A stretch of 64,000 nt of DNA from Ureibacillus composti. Its GTDB lineage: Bacteria > Bacillota > Bacilli > Bacillales_A > Planococcaceae. The translations under genes and the position numbers were made by a program. A model generated the notes under the pieces. It saw only the letters and a program-made list of their open reading frames with translations. It ran no database searches and had not been told where the DNA came from. Below are positions 53,887-63,332 of this stretch, in pieces. The stretch covers positions 2,187,001 to 2,251,000 of the forward strand of contig JAUCEP010000002.1 of NCBI GenBank assembly GCA_030348875.1, read 5' to 3'. Numbering within the stretch: position 1 is the stretch's first letter; the number at the start of each line of letters is the position of its first letter.

Positions 53887-54223
53887 AATGATCCACTCCT
53901 TTTACTATTTCTATTTTGTACGGATAAAATAGAAATAATCTTAAAAAAGAATGAAATCTCAAAGTAAATTCTAATAAAGAATCTAATATAGTATCCGGTG
54001 AGAGCGGACTAAGGGGCCAACACGATGTTGGTCATGGGGGCAAGACATGCGGCCGTGGCGCTTTTGCCCCCGGCTTTGTGTTAGGTCCGCTCACATAGAA
54101 TCTATCCTTCTAAACGTTCCGGAAATTTTGCGCGGCTTACAGTGGTAGGCCGCGTTTTCTGGAGATTGGCTAATACTTTTTAATCTTAAATTATTGTTTA
54201 AATTATCTACGATTAGCATAAAT
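53887..54223. other. Gene-free stretch carrying a GC-rich structured element
   Basis: No protein gene. It contains the three-stem element at 53998-54095 and a small GC hairpin (GCGGC/GCCGC, about 54131-54156). The remainder is AT-rich and shows nothing else. Confidence 0.5.
53998..54095 (+). repeat. GC-rich three-stem element (structured RNA or mobile repeat, strand uncertain)
   Basis: The outer stem GTGAG-A-GCGGAC (53999-54009) pairs with GTCCGCTCAC (54085-54094) with a one-base bulge. Inside it are hairpin GCCAACA-CGA-TGTTGGT (54016-54032) and a second long hairpin starting GGGGGCAA and ending TTGCCCCC (54036-54071). The GC content is far above the flanks. An 8-base direct repeat AGAATCTA lies at 53978-53985 and 54097-54104. 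I do not recognise a known riboswitch or tRNA. It could be a REP/MITE-like element or an uncharacterised RNA. Confidence 0.55.
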
Positions 54224-54275
54224 AAAAAACCCCCCGTAAAAATTAGATTAAGTGTCCAACTTTTATGGGGCAGTT
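54224..54275 (-). terminator. Terminator after metA, resembling an IS3-group end
   Basis: On the minus strand CCCCATAAAA and TTTTACGGGG form a stem followed by TTTTTTAT. The segment 54251-54277 (TGAACTGCCCCATAAAAG on the minus strand, then TTGGACAC) resembles the terminal repeats of IS3/IS150-group elements, though no transposase gene is near. Confidence 0.55.
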
Positions 54276-54325
54276 CATTTCAGAAAAATGGTGTTTTTTG
54301 GATTTGTTCCAACCACTCTATCCTA

Positions 54326-55264
54326 TTAAATATGATATTCAATATTTTCATCAACGTAATGCCAATCGAATGGTGTTTCTTGGTATACGTAGTAGTTTAA
54401 CCAGTTATAGAAAAGTAAGTGCGAATGAGCACGCCATGTATTTTTTGGCATTTGCGATGGGTCGTCATTCGGGAAGTAGTGTGCTGGTATTTCAACTGGT
54501 TCCCCTTTTTCAACGTCACGATGATACTCATCAGCTAGAGTAGTTGCATCATATTCTAAATGACCCGTAATCATAATATGTCTCGAGTCTTTCGATTGAA
54601 TAATAAATGGACCAACATCTTCTGAATAACTTAATAGTTCTAAATCCGAGTGATTTCTTACCTCTTCAAAGGAAACAGAAGTATGTCGGGAATGTGGTGC
54701 GACATATTCATCACTAAATCCTCGAACTAAATCTACCGTTAAATCTGTAATTACGTGAGAATAGATTCCTGAACATTTCTTCGGAAGCTCAAATTTACCG
54801 ATTCCAAAATGATGATATAGTGCAGCTTGTGCGCCCCAACAAATATACATGTTCGATGTGACATTCACTTTTGCCCAGTCCATGATCTTCGTAATCTCTT
54901 CCCAATACAACACATCTTCAAATTCCATCCGCTCTACAGGAGCCCCTGTAATGATCATGCCATCAAAGCGGCGATGTCTGATTTCATCGAAGGTTTTGTA
55001 AAATGAATCTAAATGTGATTTGGAAACATTTTTACTCGCGTAAGTTGCAGTGTTTAGAAATGTCACATTTGTTTGTAGTGGTGTATTACCTAACAAACGT
55101 AATAGTTGAATTTCTGTTTTTTCTTTTTCAGGCATTAAGTTACAAACTAAAATGTTTAATGGTCGAATTTGTTGTGTTTTTGCGCGGTCTTCTTCCATAA
55201 TAAAGATTTTTTCTTGGCGCAGAATTTCTCCAGCAGGTAAATTTCTAGGTATATTTATTGGCAT
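54326..55264 (-). CDS. metA: Homoserine O-acetyltransferase, MetA type
   Basis: First step of methionine synthesis from homoserine. The 312-residue protein has the active-site Cys 142 (YICWGAQA), the conserved HSRHTSV and GHLEYD with the catalytic Glu. Residue 111 is Glu (TGAPVE), which in this family selects acetyl-CoA, while the Gly of E. coli selects succinyl-CoA. ATG 55264 is well placed. It is controlled by the SAM-I riboswitch at 55417-55578. Confidence 0.92.
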   Translation of the reverse strand: MPINIPRNLPAGEILRQEKIFIMEEDRAKTQQIRPLNILVCNLMPEKEKTEIQLLRLLGNTPLQTNVTFLNTATYASKNVSKSHLDSFYKTFDEIRHRRFDGMIITGAPVERMEFEDVLYWEEITKIMDWAKVNVTSNMYICWGAQAALYHHFGIGKFELPKKCSGIYSHVITDLTVDLVRGFSDEYVAPHSRHTSVSFEEVRNHSDLELLSYSEDVGPFIIQSKDSRHIMITGHLEYDATTLADEYHRDVEKGEPVEIPAHYFPNDDPSQMPKNTWRAHSHLLFYNWLNYYVYQETPFDWHYVDENIEYHI

Positions 55265-55672
55265 TCTAATTCCCCCATTTCAATACATGTCCTATCTTTT
55301 ATACACCTTGTCTTATATATGACTTTTCGTGACTACCGTCTGATGGTGTATATTCATTCAACTCATATGCATATGTAACTTTCTTATTTCACAAACAATA
55401 CCGTTTGAATGAATATAAAAAACCCCTCATTCCAGCGTGAGAATGAGGGGATACAATTTGTATACGCGCTCTTATCTCTCAAGACATATGTCTGTCTTGC
55501 TGGAGTTAGCACCTTTCTAACACTGTTAGAGGTTGCTGAAGCTTCATAGGGCCACTTCCCTCTGCTTCTCTTGATAAGATAGATGAAATTAAAATAATCT
55601 TAACACCAATCGCAAATAATTGCAATATTCATATTGTAAATGAATTCAAATAATAAAGGCACTTCAAAAAAC
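55265..55672. other. metA leader and intergenic stretch
   Basis: Contains the S-box riboswitch and its terminator. About 90 bases next to the following gene show no recognisable structure. Confidence 0.6.
55417..55578 (-). promoter_or_regulatory. SAM-I riboswitch (S-box) with terminator, controlling metA
   Basis: Read on the minus strand, CTTATCAAGAG opens P1 and is closed by GAGATAAG about 100 bases later. Between them are the S-box signatures GCAGAGGGA, GGCCC, GAAGC, CAGCAACC and AAGGTGCTAA-TCC. It is followed by a strong terminator (CCCCTCATTC paired with GAATGAGGGG, then T run; plus-strand 55417-55450). The metA gene lies about 150 bases downstream. Confidence 0.95.
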
Positions 55673-56440
55673 TTATTTAAAGGTTTCTTTCCAAGTTGGT
55701 CGGTCCTTGCTATTAATCTGCTGTTCGAGTATTTCATCCCATGATTCCTCTACTGTATTCCAGATGCGAGCACTATATAGATCTTTTTCTTTATTGTACT
55801 CAATGAACTCAATACATGGGACATCATTTATTTGAATCTCTTCAATTGAATCAACAGAGGAGATCATTTCTTGAGTTTGATTTTCTTCATCATTTTCGGA
55901 ATTTGCTTTATTGTCACGGAGTTCTTTCAAAATCTGTTCATTCGATAACTGTAGCTCTTCATTATGATGAACGTATCGATAGCTTTCTTCTGGGAAGTCC
56001 TCATAATCTAATACTTCTTCCACATCACCATAAAGAAAAGTTTCATGTACTGGACTGTAGTGAAGTTCCATAGTTTTTGGTTCTTGTTCTTCTTCAAAGA
56101 CACCGCTTGATAGTTGCGATGAACCTTTTGCAGTTAATTGATAGTGAGTTTCTCCTTTTTCAATTAACCCGGTTTTCAGCATTTTTGTCATTAAATCTTG
56201 TATGAACAATTGTTCGACTAACAGGATTTCGCTTAGTTGTTCTGCATGTTGAAAGTTGCCCTTTTGAAAAGAAATCAAAAGCATTTTCATTAAAATGTCC
56301 ATTTTAGAACGAATAACAGGCTTATATGTTATTTGTAATGTATGAACAGGGATTGTCCAACATTCCATTTGGACAATGTTTATTTTAGAATTTTGTTCTA
56401 GTTTTTGACTAAGTTGTTGCTTGAGGTCTTCTAGTTTCAT
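55673..56440 (-). CDS. Small acidic partner of the helicase, winged-helix-like N-terminus
   Basis: A 255-residue protein without a recognised family. The N-terminal ~120 residues contain a possible winged-helix unit (AEQLSEILLVEQLFIQDLMTKMLKTGLIEKGETHYQLTAKG). The rest is very acidic (many Glu, Asp, Asn) and probably partly disordered, ending in a short Trp/Tyr-containing segment. ATG 56440 lies behind AGGGGGG. It starts 22 bases after the helicase stop, so the two genes form an operon and may form a complex. Confidence 0.75.
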   Translation of the reverse strand: MKLEDLKQQLSQKLEQNSKINIVQMECWTIPVHTLQITYKPVIRSKMDILMKMLLISFQKGNFQHAEQLSEILLVEQLFIQDLMTKMLKTGLIEKGETHYQLTAKGSSQLSSGVFEEEQEPKTMELHYSPVHETFLYGDVEEVLDYEDFPEESYRYVHHNEELQLSNEQILKELRDNKANSENDEENQTQEMISSVDSIEEIQINDVPCIEFIEYNKEKDLYSARIWNTVEESWDEILEQQINSKDRPTWKETFK

Positions 56441-56462
56441 GATTGTCCCCCCTAGTCAGACG

Positions 56463-59400
56463 TTACGCTAAAGCGTTTTGGTTAAATTCGCGATAGCCTT
56501 TTTGATCTTTTACTACGTTTAATAAGTTTCTATACATCTCACGCGTTTCTTCCTTTTTCGGTCGTTTCGTAAACATTTCTGAACTTCCAATTAAAACAAG
56601 TAATTCACGCGCACGAGATAAGGCAACGTTTAAACGGCGATAGTCCTTGGCAAAGCCGATGTCGCCATGTTTATTGTCATTATTACGAACCATACTTAGT
56701 AAAATGACGTCCATTTCCATCCCTTGGAATTTATCGACTGAACCGGTACGGATGTGTAAATGTTCAAGATTTAGCTCTTGTACTAATTGATTAATTCGCT
56801 TCACTTGTTCAGCATAGAAGCTAATCACACCAACAGATTTCAGATCATTTTCATTAAATGAACCATCTACTTTAGCTTTTTCTGTTGCATAATTTAGTTC
56901 GATTAACATTTCACGAATCATTGTTAATTCTGATTCATTAAATAAACTTGCGCCTTCTTTCATGCGCTCTTCAAAGAATCCTTGTCGATTTGGAATGTCA
57001 TACCAAAGTAAATGTTCGTTACGTTTAACGAGATGACAATTCAATTTATGATCACGCATTGCATCTGAATCAGTTAAACCGCAGTGTAGTGATTCATTGC
57101 CATTTTGATAGAATGGAGCGATCGTTTGCATAATCTTTTCGTGCATTCGGTATTGAATCCCAAGCATTTTTTTGTTTGTGCTAGGGAGATTTTTATATAG
57201 ACGTTCGAATAAGGATTCTTCTAATAATTTTTCTAGCTCACGTTTTTCTTCAAACGTATCACTTTCTTTAATTACCGCTTCCAAAGTCTCTTCCAATGTT
57301 TCATCCCCAATTAGCGGTGGAAGTTGATGATGGTCACCAACAAGGACAATCTTTTTACCTTTTAGCATTGGTAATAGTAATTCTGGTGGCGTTGCTTTTG
57401 AAACTTCATCAATAATGACAACATCAAATGTCGGGTAGTTGTCCATAAATTCTTTATTGGCTGAAGCTACACAAGTCGTCCCGATGACGTTCGCATTTTT
57501 TACATAAAGTTTACGAATTTCATCTAAGTCGTGTTCGCTTGCTTGTTCTAATAAGGCTTGCCATTCATTTTGTAATGTTTTTGTAATTGGCAACATATCG
57601 ATTTTTGCAGTTAGTTTTTCGATTTCTTTTTCGGTATTTGCAATTTGCTCTGTTGTTTTTTCGAGCTCGGCTTCAGGGTTTTGCTTCGTAATTTGTTGAA
57701 GTGTCTCAGCATTCTTTTCTAACTGTATGCCTTGTGCATTAATTTGCTTCAGTTCTTCTGTAATCTTTTGCAGTGCCTCTTCTCCAACAGTTAACTCAAG
57801 ATTAACACGTTCTTCATCTTGCTTTTTCTTTTGATAAGTTTCTTCTATTTTTATGACTTTTTCTTGATCTTCCTCAAGCTTTGTAATTTTTTGCTGAAGC
57901 ATATCTCGAACAGATTGAAGTTCGTTGTTTGTTGGAATGAAGGAAGTATCCCCAATGTCCTTAGTAAGTTCATCAAGTTGTTGTTGATATGAACTCGTTG
58001 TTTGGTTGAACTGAGTTTCTTTTTCTTTTAGTGAAGTGACAACCGATTGATTAACCCCGGATTTTTGTTTGATTTGATCTTCCACTTCTTCTTTTATTTT
58101 TCGGAATACAAGAAGGGATTCGTCGACTAACGCGCGATACTTTTCTTCATATTTCGCTAAGGAAAGTTTTCGCAAGTATAATCCTTGAATCGAGCGAGTT
58201 CCATTTAATGGCGTTACTTGTTTTCTAGCAAAAGCATAACTAAGTTTAGTTAAAAACTCATCTATTTCTTGAAGGGAGTAAGATTGGTTCTGTGGTAAAT
58301 TTGTAAGATCGACCGTGATCCCTAATGTTTTCTTACTATATTCAATTGCTTTTTCAAGTCGCCCCGAAATATCCTTTAATGTCTTAAATTCAACGATATT
58401 TTCATGTATTGTTTCCATGTCTGAAAATAGTCGATTCAGTACATAGCCTTTTCGAATAGAATGGGTTTCAATAAATTGTTCAATATCGTGAATCTTTTTC
58501 ATTTGATGAATTTGTTGGATGGTTGAATCGAGATTCGTCGTGGTCGCTTCAATTTGGCTTAATTGACTTTTTACGTCTTCTAATTGTTTTTTTGCAGCTA
58601 CGAAGTTTTCTTGGATCCGCGCATATTCAACAATTTTGTCACTCTTCGCAATTTCCTTAGTCGCGTATTGAATCTCTTCATTTATTTGTTCGATTGAGCC
58701 TAATGATCTTATTTGTTCATTCAGTTCATCAAGTTCTTTCGTCAATTTTTCAAAGGATGAACGTAATTTCTCTAAAGCCAATTCTGTGTGATCGCGCTCT
58801 TTTTTTAATGGACTTAGCTGCTTTTTTAACTGAACGATTTGTTCCGTCAGTTCAGCCAGTTCGACTTTCGCTTGTTTTTTTCGTTCAATTTCTTCCTCAA
58901 GCTTTTTTTGTTTTTCTTTTAATGAAATAATTTCATCGCGACATTGCTCAATTTCAGTTTTCAGTTGATGTTCTTTTGATGCATGTTGGTTTATTTCATT
59001 TGTGATGGCATCGTATGTTTGTGTTTTCCAATAGTTTGCTACGTTTTCTTCGATGAATTTTTTTCCTTCTTCTTCAATGCTTTCCGTACGACCATACCTT
59101 AAAATTCGTATATCTTTATTGGATAGAAGTCGACTTAACGCATTATCAACGGCAAGGTTTGATTGAGAGGCTATTAATGTTTTTAGTCCTGCTTTCGCAT
59201 TTTGGTAACAAATCTCGGAAATTACAGTTGTCTTTCCCGTTCCTGGTGGCCCTTGAATGACATATAAATCATCGGCCGCAATGGCACCAATTACTGCTCC
59301 TCGTTGATATTCATTGAGATTATTATGAAACTCAATTTCAATATCCTTTTTAGGTTCGACGACATTCGGGTTATCTTCAAAAAGGATGTTTTCGAGGCTT

Positions 59401-60251
59401 GCGTTGGCAGCTAAACCATCTTTTAACCGTTCAAAACCATTTAATAGTCGTTTTAGTTGAGAAGTAGTTGAAGCATTGCTAAACGAGATATTTTCTGAGT
59501 GGAAGTCAAACTCATCATTACGGGCTAGTTTAACGAAGTTTGGTCTTAATTCAATTTCAATCGTTTGCGATGAACGATTCGCCTTTACGACTTCCCCAAT
59601 GTCTTGTTTATAACCTTGGATTCGGGCGCTTAACCCTTTTACGTTTTTCCATTCTTTTTCTTGAATTCCACGACATTTCATCGAAAGGATGCTGTAATCT
59701 GAGTTGAAACGAACAGAGTCAAACTGTGTTTCAATGTCATCAAAAGATGCATTTTTGTAAAGAACTTTTAAATACCCTTCCCAGCTCGTAATTCGTTTAT
59801 TGACGTAATCATATCGTTCTTGGGCAACGGGTAATTCGGCGATCGTTTTAATGAATTTCTCCGAATATGTATGTCCGCTAATTCTTGATGCAACGAAACG
59901 AATTTTCATATGGGCACGACGATTTGTAGCAACCGGGGTATGTTTCCCTTTCGTTCTGAAACTTTTTGCAACAAGACCGTTTTTAAGGTCGAAAATACAG
60001 TCCATGATGACAACGCGTTCATCAAATTTATTGGCTAATTTTTTATTTTTTTTGTTATCAAAATAGATGGTTAAATTAAGTGCATTTTGTTCAATTGATA
60101 ATTTCTCTATGTATACATCAAAAGCATTTTGCAAATTAAAAAAGGCATGTTCATCTGAAAAATGCTCATTAATTGCTTGGCGAGACGTATTAGTTAAGAC
60201 GATAAAACATTTAATGACTTCGCTTGGCGCAAGTTTTTGAACCATGAACAC
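56463..60251 (-). CDS. Superfamily 1 helicase with a long coiled-coil insert (UPF1/COG1112-like)
   Basis: A 1262-residue helicase. An N-terminal region of ~310 residues has no recognised domain. Motor motifs: a Q-type NEYQRGAV, Walker A GPPGTGKTT (334-342), Walker B IIDEVSKA (Asp ~948), motif III GDHHQLPPL, motif IV QYRMHEKI, motif V VDKFQGMEMDVILLS and motif VI RRLNVALSRAR. Between motifs Ia and II lies an insert of about 480 residues (about 430-915), predicted to be a long antiparallel coiled coil, as in SMC-like proteins. DNA or RNA remodelling is likely. Related helicases occur in defence systems such as Mokosh, but the kinase or PLD partner is absent. Confidence 0.85.
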   Translation of the reverse strand: MFMVQKLAPSEVIKCFIVLTNTSRQAINEHFSDEHAFFNLQNAFDVYIEKLSIEQNALNLTIYFDNKKNKKLANKFDERVVIMDCIFDLKNGLVAKSFRTKGKHTPVATNRRAHMKIRFVASRISGHTYSEKFIKTIAELPVAQERYDYVNKRITSWEGYLKVLYKNASFDDIETQFDSVRFNSDYSILSMKCRGIQEKEWKNVKGLSARIQGYKQDIGEVVKANRSSQTIEIELRPNFVKLARNDEFDFHSENISFSNASTTSQLKRLLNGFERLKDGLAANASLENILFEDNPNVVEPKKDIEIEFHNNLNEYQRGAVIGAIAADDLYVIQGPPGTGKTTVISEICYQNAKAGLKTLIASQSNLAVDNALSRLLSNKDIRILRYGRTESIEEEGKKFIEENVANYWKTQTYDAITNEINQHASKEHQLKTEIEQCRDEIISLKEKQKKLEEEIERKKQAKVELAELTEQIVQLKKQLSPLKKERDHTELALEKLRSSFEKLTKELDELNEQIRSLGSIEQINEEIQYATKEIAKSDKIVEYARIQENFVAAKKQLEDVKSQLSQIEATTTNLDSTIQQIHQMKKIHDIEQFIETHSIRKGYVLNRLFSDMETIHENIVEFKTLKDISGRLEKAIEYSKKTLGITVDLTNLPQNQSYSLQEIDEFLTKLSYAFARKQVTPLNGTRSIQGLYLRKLSLAKYEEKYRALVDESLLVFRKIKEEVEDQIKQKSGVNQSVVTSLKEKETQFNQTTSSYQQQLDELTKDIGDTSFIPTNNELQSVRDMLQQKITKLEEDQEKVIKIEETYQKKKQDEERVNLELTVGEEALQKITEELKQINAQGIQLEKNAETLQQITKQNPEAELEKTTEQIANTEKEIEKLTAKIDMLPITKTLQNEWQALLEQASEHDLDEIRKLYVKNANVIGTTCVASANKEFMDNYPTFDVVIIDEVSKATPPELLLPMLKGKKIVLVGDHHQLPPLIGDETLEETLEAVIKESDTFEEKRELEKLLEESLFERLYKNLPSTNKKMLGIQYRMHEKIMQTIAPFYQNGNESLHCGLTDSDAMRDHKLNCHLVKRNEHLLWYDIPNRQGFFEERMKEGASLFNESELTMIREMLIELNYATEKAKVDGSFNENDLKSVGVISFYAEQVKRINQLVQELNLEHLHIRTGSVDKFQGMEMDVILLSMVRNNDNKHGDIGFAKDYRRLNVALSRARELLVLIGSSEMFTKRPKKEETREMYRNLLNVVKDQKGYREFNQNALA

Positions 60252-60692
60252 ACCTTCCTTTCTCTGCTGACTTCTATATGATGAAATTTGAATATGATTT
60301 ATGTTTTATATGAGTGCCGTTTCTCTTCTAATTCGCTAAGACTTAACAGCGATGATGGCTCGGCTGTGTATATACGAGCGATATAACACGATTTAACGCT
60401 TTTTCTCATTCTAAAAGTGAAAAATGGTTTTTCGCTTTTTTTATTCACAAACGTCATTATAACAAGAGATTTCGGTTAATGGTAGTTTGCGAAAAGTTGT
60501 TTCTCAATTCAAAATGATGAGAAAGTAGAATTGAAATGATATAACATGCTAAGGTAAATCGTCATAACGCACTATAGATTTTTAGGTCTACAACGCATGA
60601 AATCACAAGAAAAAAATAGCAGGGAGATCCCTGCTACGCTGCAGAACTTTATGTACATCGCTTTTCTAAAGTTGTTGATGTTTAAGCCATTG
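60252..60692. other. Promoter region of the helicase operon
   Basis: AT-rich, without a gene. The far end contains the terminator of the thioesterase gene (60610-60637). I see no clear operator. Confidence 0.5.
60610..60637 (-). terminator. Terminator after the thioesterase gene
   Basis: TAGCAGGGA (60617-60625) pairs perfectly with TCCCTGCTA (60628-60636); a T run follows on the minus strand. Confidence 0.85.
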
Positions 60693-61118
60693 TTATTGTT
60701 GTGAACGGGCGATTTCTTTATACTTTGCATCCCACGCTGGGTCCGCTTTCACAAGTGGAAATGGTCGTAAGCTATCTCGTTTTACTAATGTATTAAGGGT
60801 AGTTCCAGTTGCTGCAATGGAACCATCTTCGTGTAAAATTTCATAGCCGTATGTAGTGCGAAGCTTATCATGAGATTCTACCCAAGTACGTACAGTCGCA
60901 ACTTGTCCATAGCGCATCGCTTTTTTATATTGAACAGTTAAATCTAAAACCGGAGATATGTATCCTTGTTCTTCTAGTTTTGCATAATCGAATCCTAAGT
61001 CACGAATCAGTTGCGTTCTCCCGATTTCCATCCAAATTAAATAATTGGCATGGTACACAACGCCCATTTGATCAGTCTCAGCATATCGAATTTCAATTTG
61101 TTTTTCACTTACAAACAT
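60693..61118 (-). CDS. Acyl-CoA thioesterase, 4HBT (YbgC-like) family
   Basis: A 141-residue hot-dog-fold thioesterase. The catalytic Asp sits in the family motif YAETDQMGVVYHANYLIWME (Asp ~16), followed by the GRTQLIRDLGFDYAKLEE helix. ATG 61118 follows a weak site. The thioester substrate is unknown. The gene is divergent from the GIY-YIG gene. Confidence 0.9.
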   Translation of the reverse strand: MFVSEKQIEIRYAETDQMGVVYHANYLIWMEIGRTQLIRDLGFDYAKLEEQGYISPVLDLTVQYKKAMRYGQVATVRTWVESHDKLRTTYGYEILHEDGSIAATGTTLNTLVKRDSLRPFPLVKADPAWDAKYKEIARSQQ

Positions 61119-61310
61119 GTGATCACCTCTAGAAATATTATACCGTATTGTACAGGTGGTGCAATGAATTGATATTTTCCGTTTAATACAAAATCAATCT
61201 TGGGATATAACAATTCATTATATGGTCATAATAAAAATGAAAAGTAAATAGCATTTGTTAGTAATTTATGGTAGCATTAGAATTCGATTAACATGAAGGA
61301 CGTGAACTAT

Positions 61311-61682
61311 TTGATAAAAATTGAATTACCAAAACCTGATCTTGTCATTTATCAACGAGAGCAAAAATTAAAAGAAGGCGATGTGCCAATTACTCCTTAT
61401 CACGGGTTTATTGATTTCCATAAAATCACTCGTGAAAAAGGCGGAATCTTCTTTTTCTATAATAAAGCGAATGAATTATTATTCGTAGGGAAAGCAAGAA
61501 AAATACGTCAACGTATTAAGAAGCATTTTGAAGATAATGTTTCACCAATGAAAACTCATCGCGATGAAATTTATAAAATTGAAGTGTATGAAATTGAAGA
61601 CCCAATGGAACGTGAAATTTATGAAACGTATGCCATTAATACACTGAGAGCAAAATATAATATCGAAAAGGTATTTTATTAA
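61311..61682 (+). CDS. GIY-YIG domain nuclease-like protein
   Basis: A 123-residue protein with a GIY-YIG fold: GIFFFYNKANELLFVGKARKIRQRIKKHF corresponds to the two GIY/YIG strands and the catalytic Arg, and EIYETYAINTLRAKYN to the Glu. The strand motifs are degenerate (GIF and LFVG), so activity is not certain. I prefer TTG 61311, ten bases from AAGGA; the ATG at 61293 has no site. It has its own terminator. Confidence 0.85.
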   Translation: MIKIELPKPDLVIYQREQKLKEGDVPITPYHGFIDFHKITREKGGIFFFYNKANELLFVGKARKIRQRIKKHFEDNVSPMKTHRDEIYKIEVYEIEDPMEREIYETYAINTLRAKYNIEKVFY

Positions 61683-61705
61683 GTCATACAGGATTAAATA
61701 AACAA

Positions 61706-61740
61706 TGGGGATCCCTCAAAAGTTGAGGAATCCCTTTTTC
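61706..61740 (+). terminator. Terminator after the GIY-YIG gene
   Basis: GGGATCCCTCA pairs with TGAGGAATCCC, then TTTTTC. Confidence 0.85.
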
Positions 61741-61818
61741 ATTTAATTGAAATTCACACTAGGCATTACTCTTCATCTCATAATCGATTATAAATCGCTC
61801 TTACATCTTACATTAAAG

Positions 61819-62352
61819 TTACAACTCACTAGTTGTTCCCTGACTTTCCAATTCCAAAAGTTTTGTTTTCATTTCAAGTCCGCCTCGATAGCCTGTTAAT
61901 GTTCCGTTCTTCCCTACAACTCGATGACACGGAACGGTAATTAAAACTGGATTCGCTCCAATAGCTGTCCCGACAGCACGAACAGCTGTTGGTTTGTTAA
62001 TAGAATTTGCGATGTCCGTATAGGTCTTTTTCTCACCATAAGGAATTTCACAGAGTGCATTCCAAACGGCAAGCTGAAAGTCTGTACCATTGTAATCAAA
62101 AGGAATCGTAAACTTTTGCCGTTTTCCTTCAAGATACTGGGTGATTTCAATGGCATAAGGTTCAAGCTTTTCTTGATTTTCAATGAGAGGGCTCCCCGGA
62201 AAGCGTTTTTTCGCCCATTCAGCCAATTCCTCGAATGGTTTGTCCTGTGAACCAACAAACACAAGCCCTTTAACTGTTGATGCGATATAAAAACACCAAT
62301 CTTTATATTTTAACAAAGACCAAAATAGTGTAGGTTTATTCTCTGGCTTCAT
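61819..62352 (-). CDS. ogt: Methylated-DNA-protein-cysteine methyltransferase
   Basis: Direct repair of O6-alkylguanine. The 177-residue protein has the suicide-acceptor motif VPCHRVV near residue 140, the helix-turn-helix with IPYGEKKTYTDIA and the RAVGTAIGANP arginine finger. The N-terminal domain is degenerate, as in Ogt. ATG 62352 follows GGAGG. Confidence 0.93.
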   Translation of the reverse strand: MKPENKPTLFWSLLKYKDWCFYIASTVKGLVFVGSQDKPFEELAEWAKKRFPGSPLIENQEKLEPYAIEITQYLEGKRQKFTIPFDYNGTDFQLAVWNALCEIPYGEKKTYTDIANSINKPTAVRAVGTAIGANPVLITVPCHRVVGKNGTLTGYRGGLEMKTKLLELESQGTTSEL

Positions 62353-62461
62353 ATAATTTTCCTCCGTTACTTACGTGATCGAAATAATATCAACTCGGTC
62401 CATCAAAACATTACTTCCTCTCATTATACACCCTAAAAATCTAAAACTGCGGTTGAATGAG

Positions 62462-62614
62462 ATGAATTTGGTAAAGATGAAAAGCTCAATTTTAAACGAA
62501 CAGCCAAGTATAACAGTAAAAATATTATGTAACCTAGATGGAAAGCCTTCAAAAAAGATCTTTATTCAGGGCATTTTCTTTACGAAAGAAAATCGACCGC
62601 TAATATTCCATTAA
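62462..62614 (+). CDS. Doubtful small ORF
   Basis: A 50-codon frame (MNLVKMKSSILNEQPSITVK onward) with a protein-like composition but no good ribosome site; ATG 62477 with GGTAAAG nearby is an alternative. It ends inside the terminator hairpin of the neighbouring minus-strand gene. Could be chance. Confidence 0.25.
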   Translation: MNLVKMKSSILNEQPSITVKILCNLDGKPSKKIFIQGIFFTKENRPLIFH

Positions 62615-62626
62615 CGGTCGATTTGT
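62587..62626 (-). terminator. Terminator after the 192-residue protein gene
   Basis: AATCGACCG (62591-62599) pairs with CGGTCGATT (62615-62623), followed by TTCTTTC on the minus strand. Confidence 0.75.
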
Positions 62627-62669
62627 GAAATAGCATAATTTGATTGAACGGGATTTTTTTCGATGTTAT

Positions 62670-63248
62670 TTAAAACCCAATCATCGTTCCAATATGCTTC
62701 ATATCATTTAGAATGTGTTCTTTATTACGCATCACGTCGTTAAACCACATTTCAATCGGTTTCAACATTTGCTCTTCTGGTTGTTCTTTTTTGTGTAGAA
62801 CATGTACTAAATAATTAATGATTTTCGTGCGATCTTGATAAAACTTTACGCGTTGATGAAAATCACGATTTACTTCTTCATTAAAAACTTCACCTAATCG
62901 GATAATTCCTGCATTCACTTGCTGTTCTGCAAAAAGCGAGGAACCAACAATGGCTAGCTTTTGATTAAATGACATTGGCAACTGTCTGAAATATGTAGAC
63001 ATCAGCTCTTCTGTATGACCCGTAATCGTTTGAAGAAGTTGCATTTGTTCAGTTGTTAAATTTTTTGTCTCTTCAAAAACTGGGATAATGGCATAAATTT
63101 GATCTAAATAATCTTTTACTTTATGAAAACGCTCCGAGCTAGAAGGTTCTCCCACTTTTACTAAGACTTCTTCCATTACATAGAGGCGTTGGAGGTAGCC
63201 AGTTAATAAAATGATTCCATTATATTGTTTGGAAGCGTTCGTTGTCAT
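62670..63248 (-). CDS. Unrecognised helical protein
   Basis: A 192-residue, largely helical, cytosolic protein. It starts at ATG 63248 with AGGGGG about ten bases upstream; TTG 63254 is a closer alternative. I see no known motif. It lies between ogt and a panF-type symporter gene and has its own terminator. Confidence 0.7.
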   Translation of the reverse strand: MTTNASKQYNGIILLTGYLQRLYVMEEVLVKVGEPSSSERFHKVKDYLDQIYAIIPVFEETKNLTTEQMQLLQTITGHTEELMSTYFRQLPMSFNQKLAIVGSSLFAEQQVNAGIIRLGEVFNEEVNRDFHQRVKFYQDRTKIINYLVHVLHKKEQPEEQMLKPIEMWFNDVMRNKEHILNDMKHIGTMIGF

Positions 63249-63332
63249 ATACAATGACCCCCTTTCTTCTATTGTAAACGGTCATTTCTGAAACGAATAG
63301 TAAATTATTCTTAAAAGTGACGTTTCCTTATA

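Larger units (their letters stand above)
62353..62669. other. Intergenic stretch with one doubtful small frame
   Basis: Holds a possible small reading frame (62462-62614) and a terminator at 62587-62626. Nothing else stands out. Confidence 0.5.
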
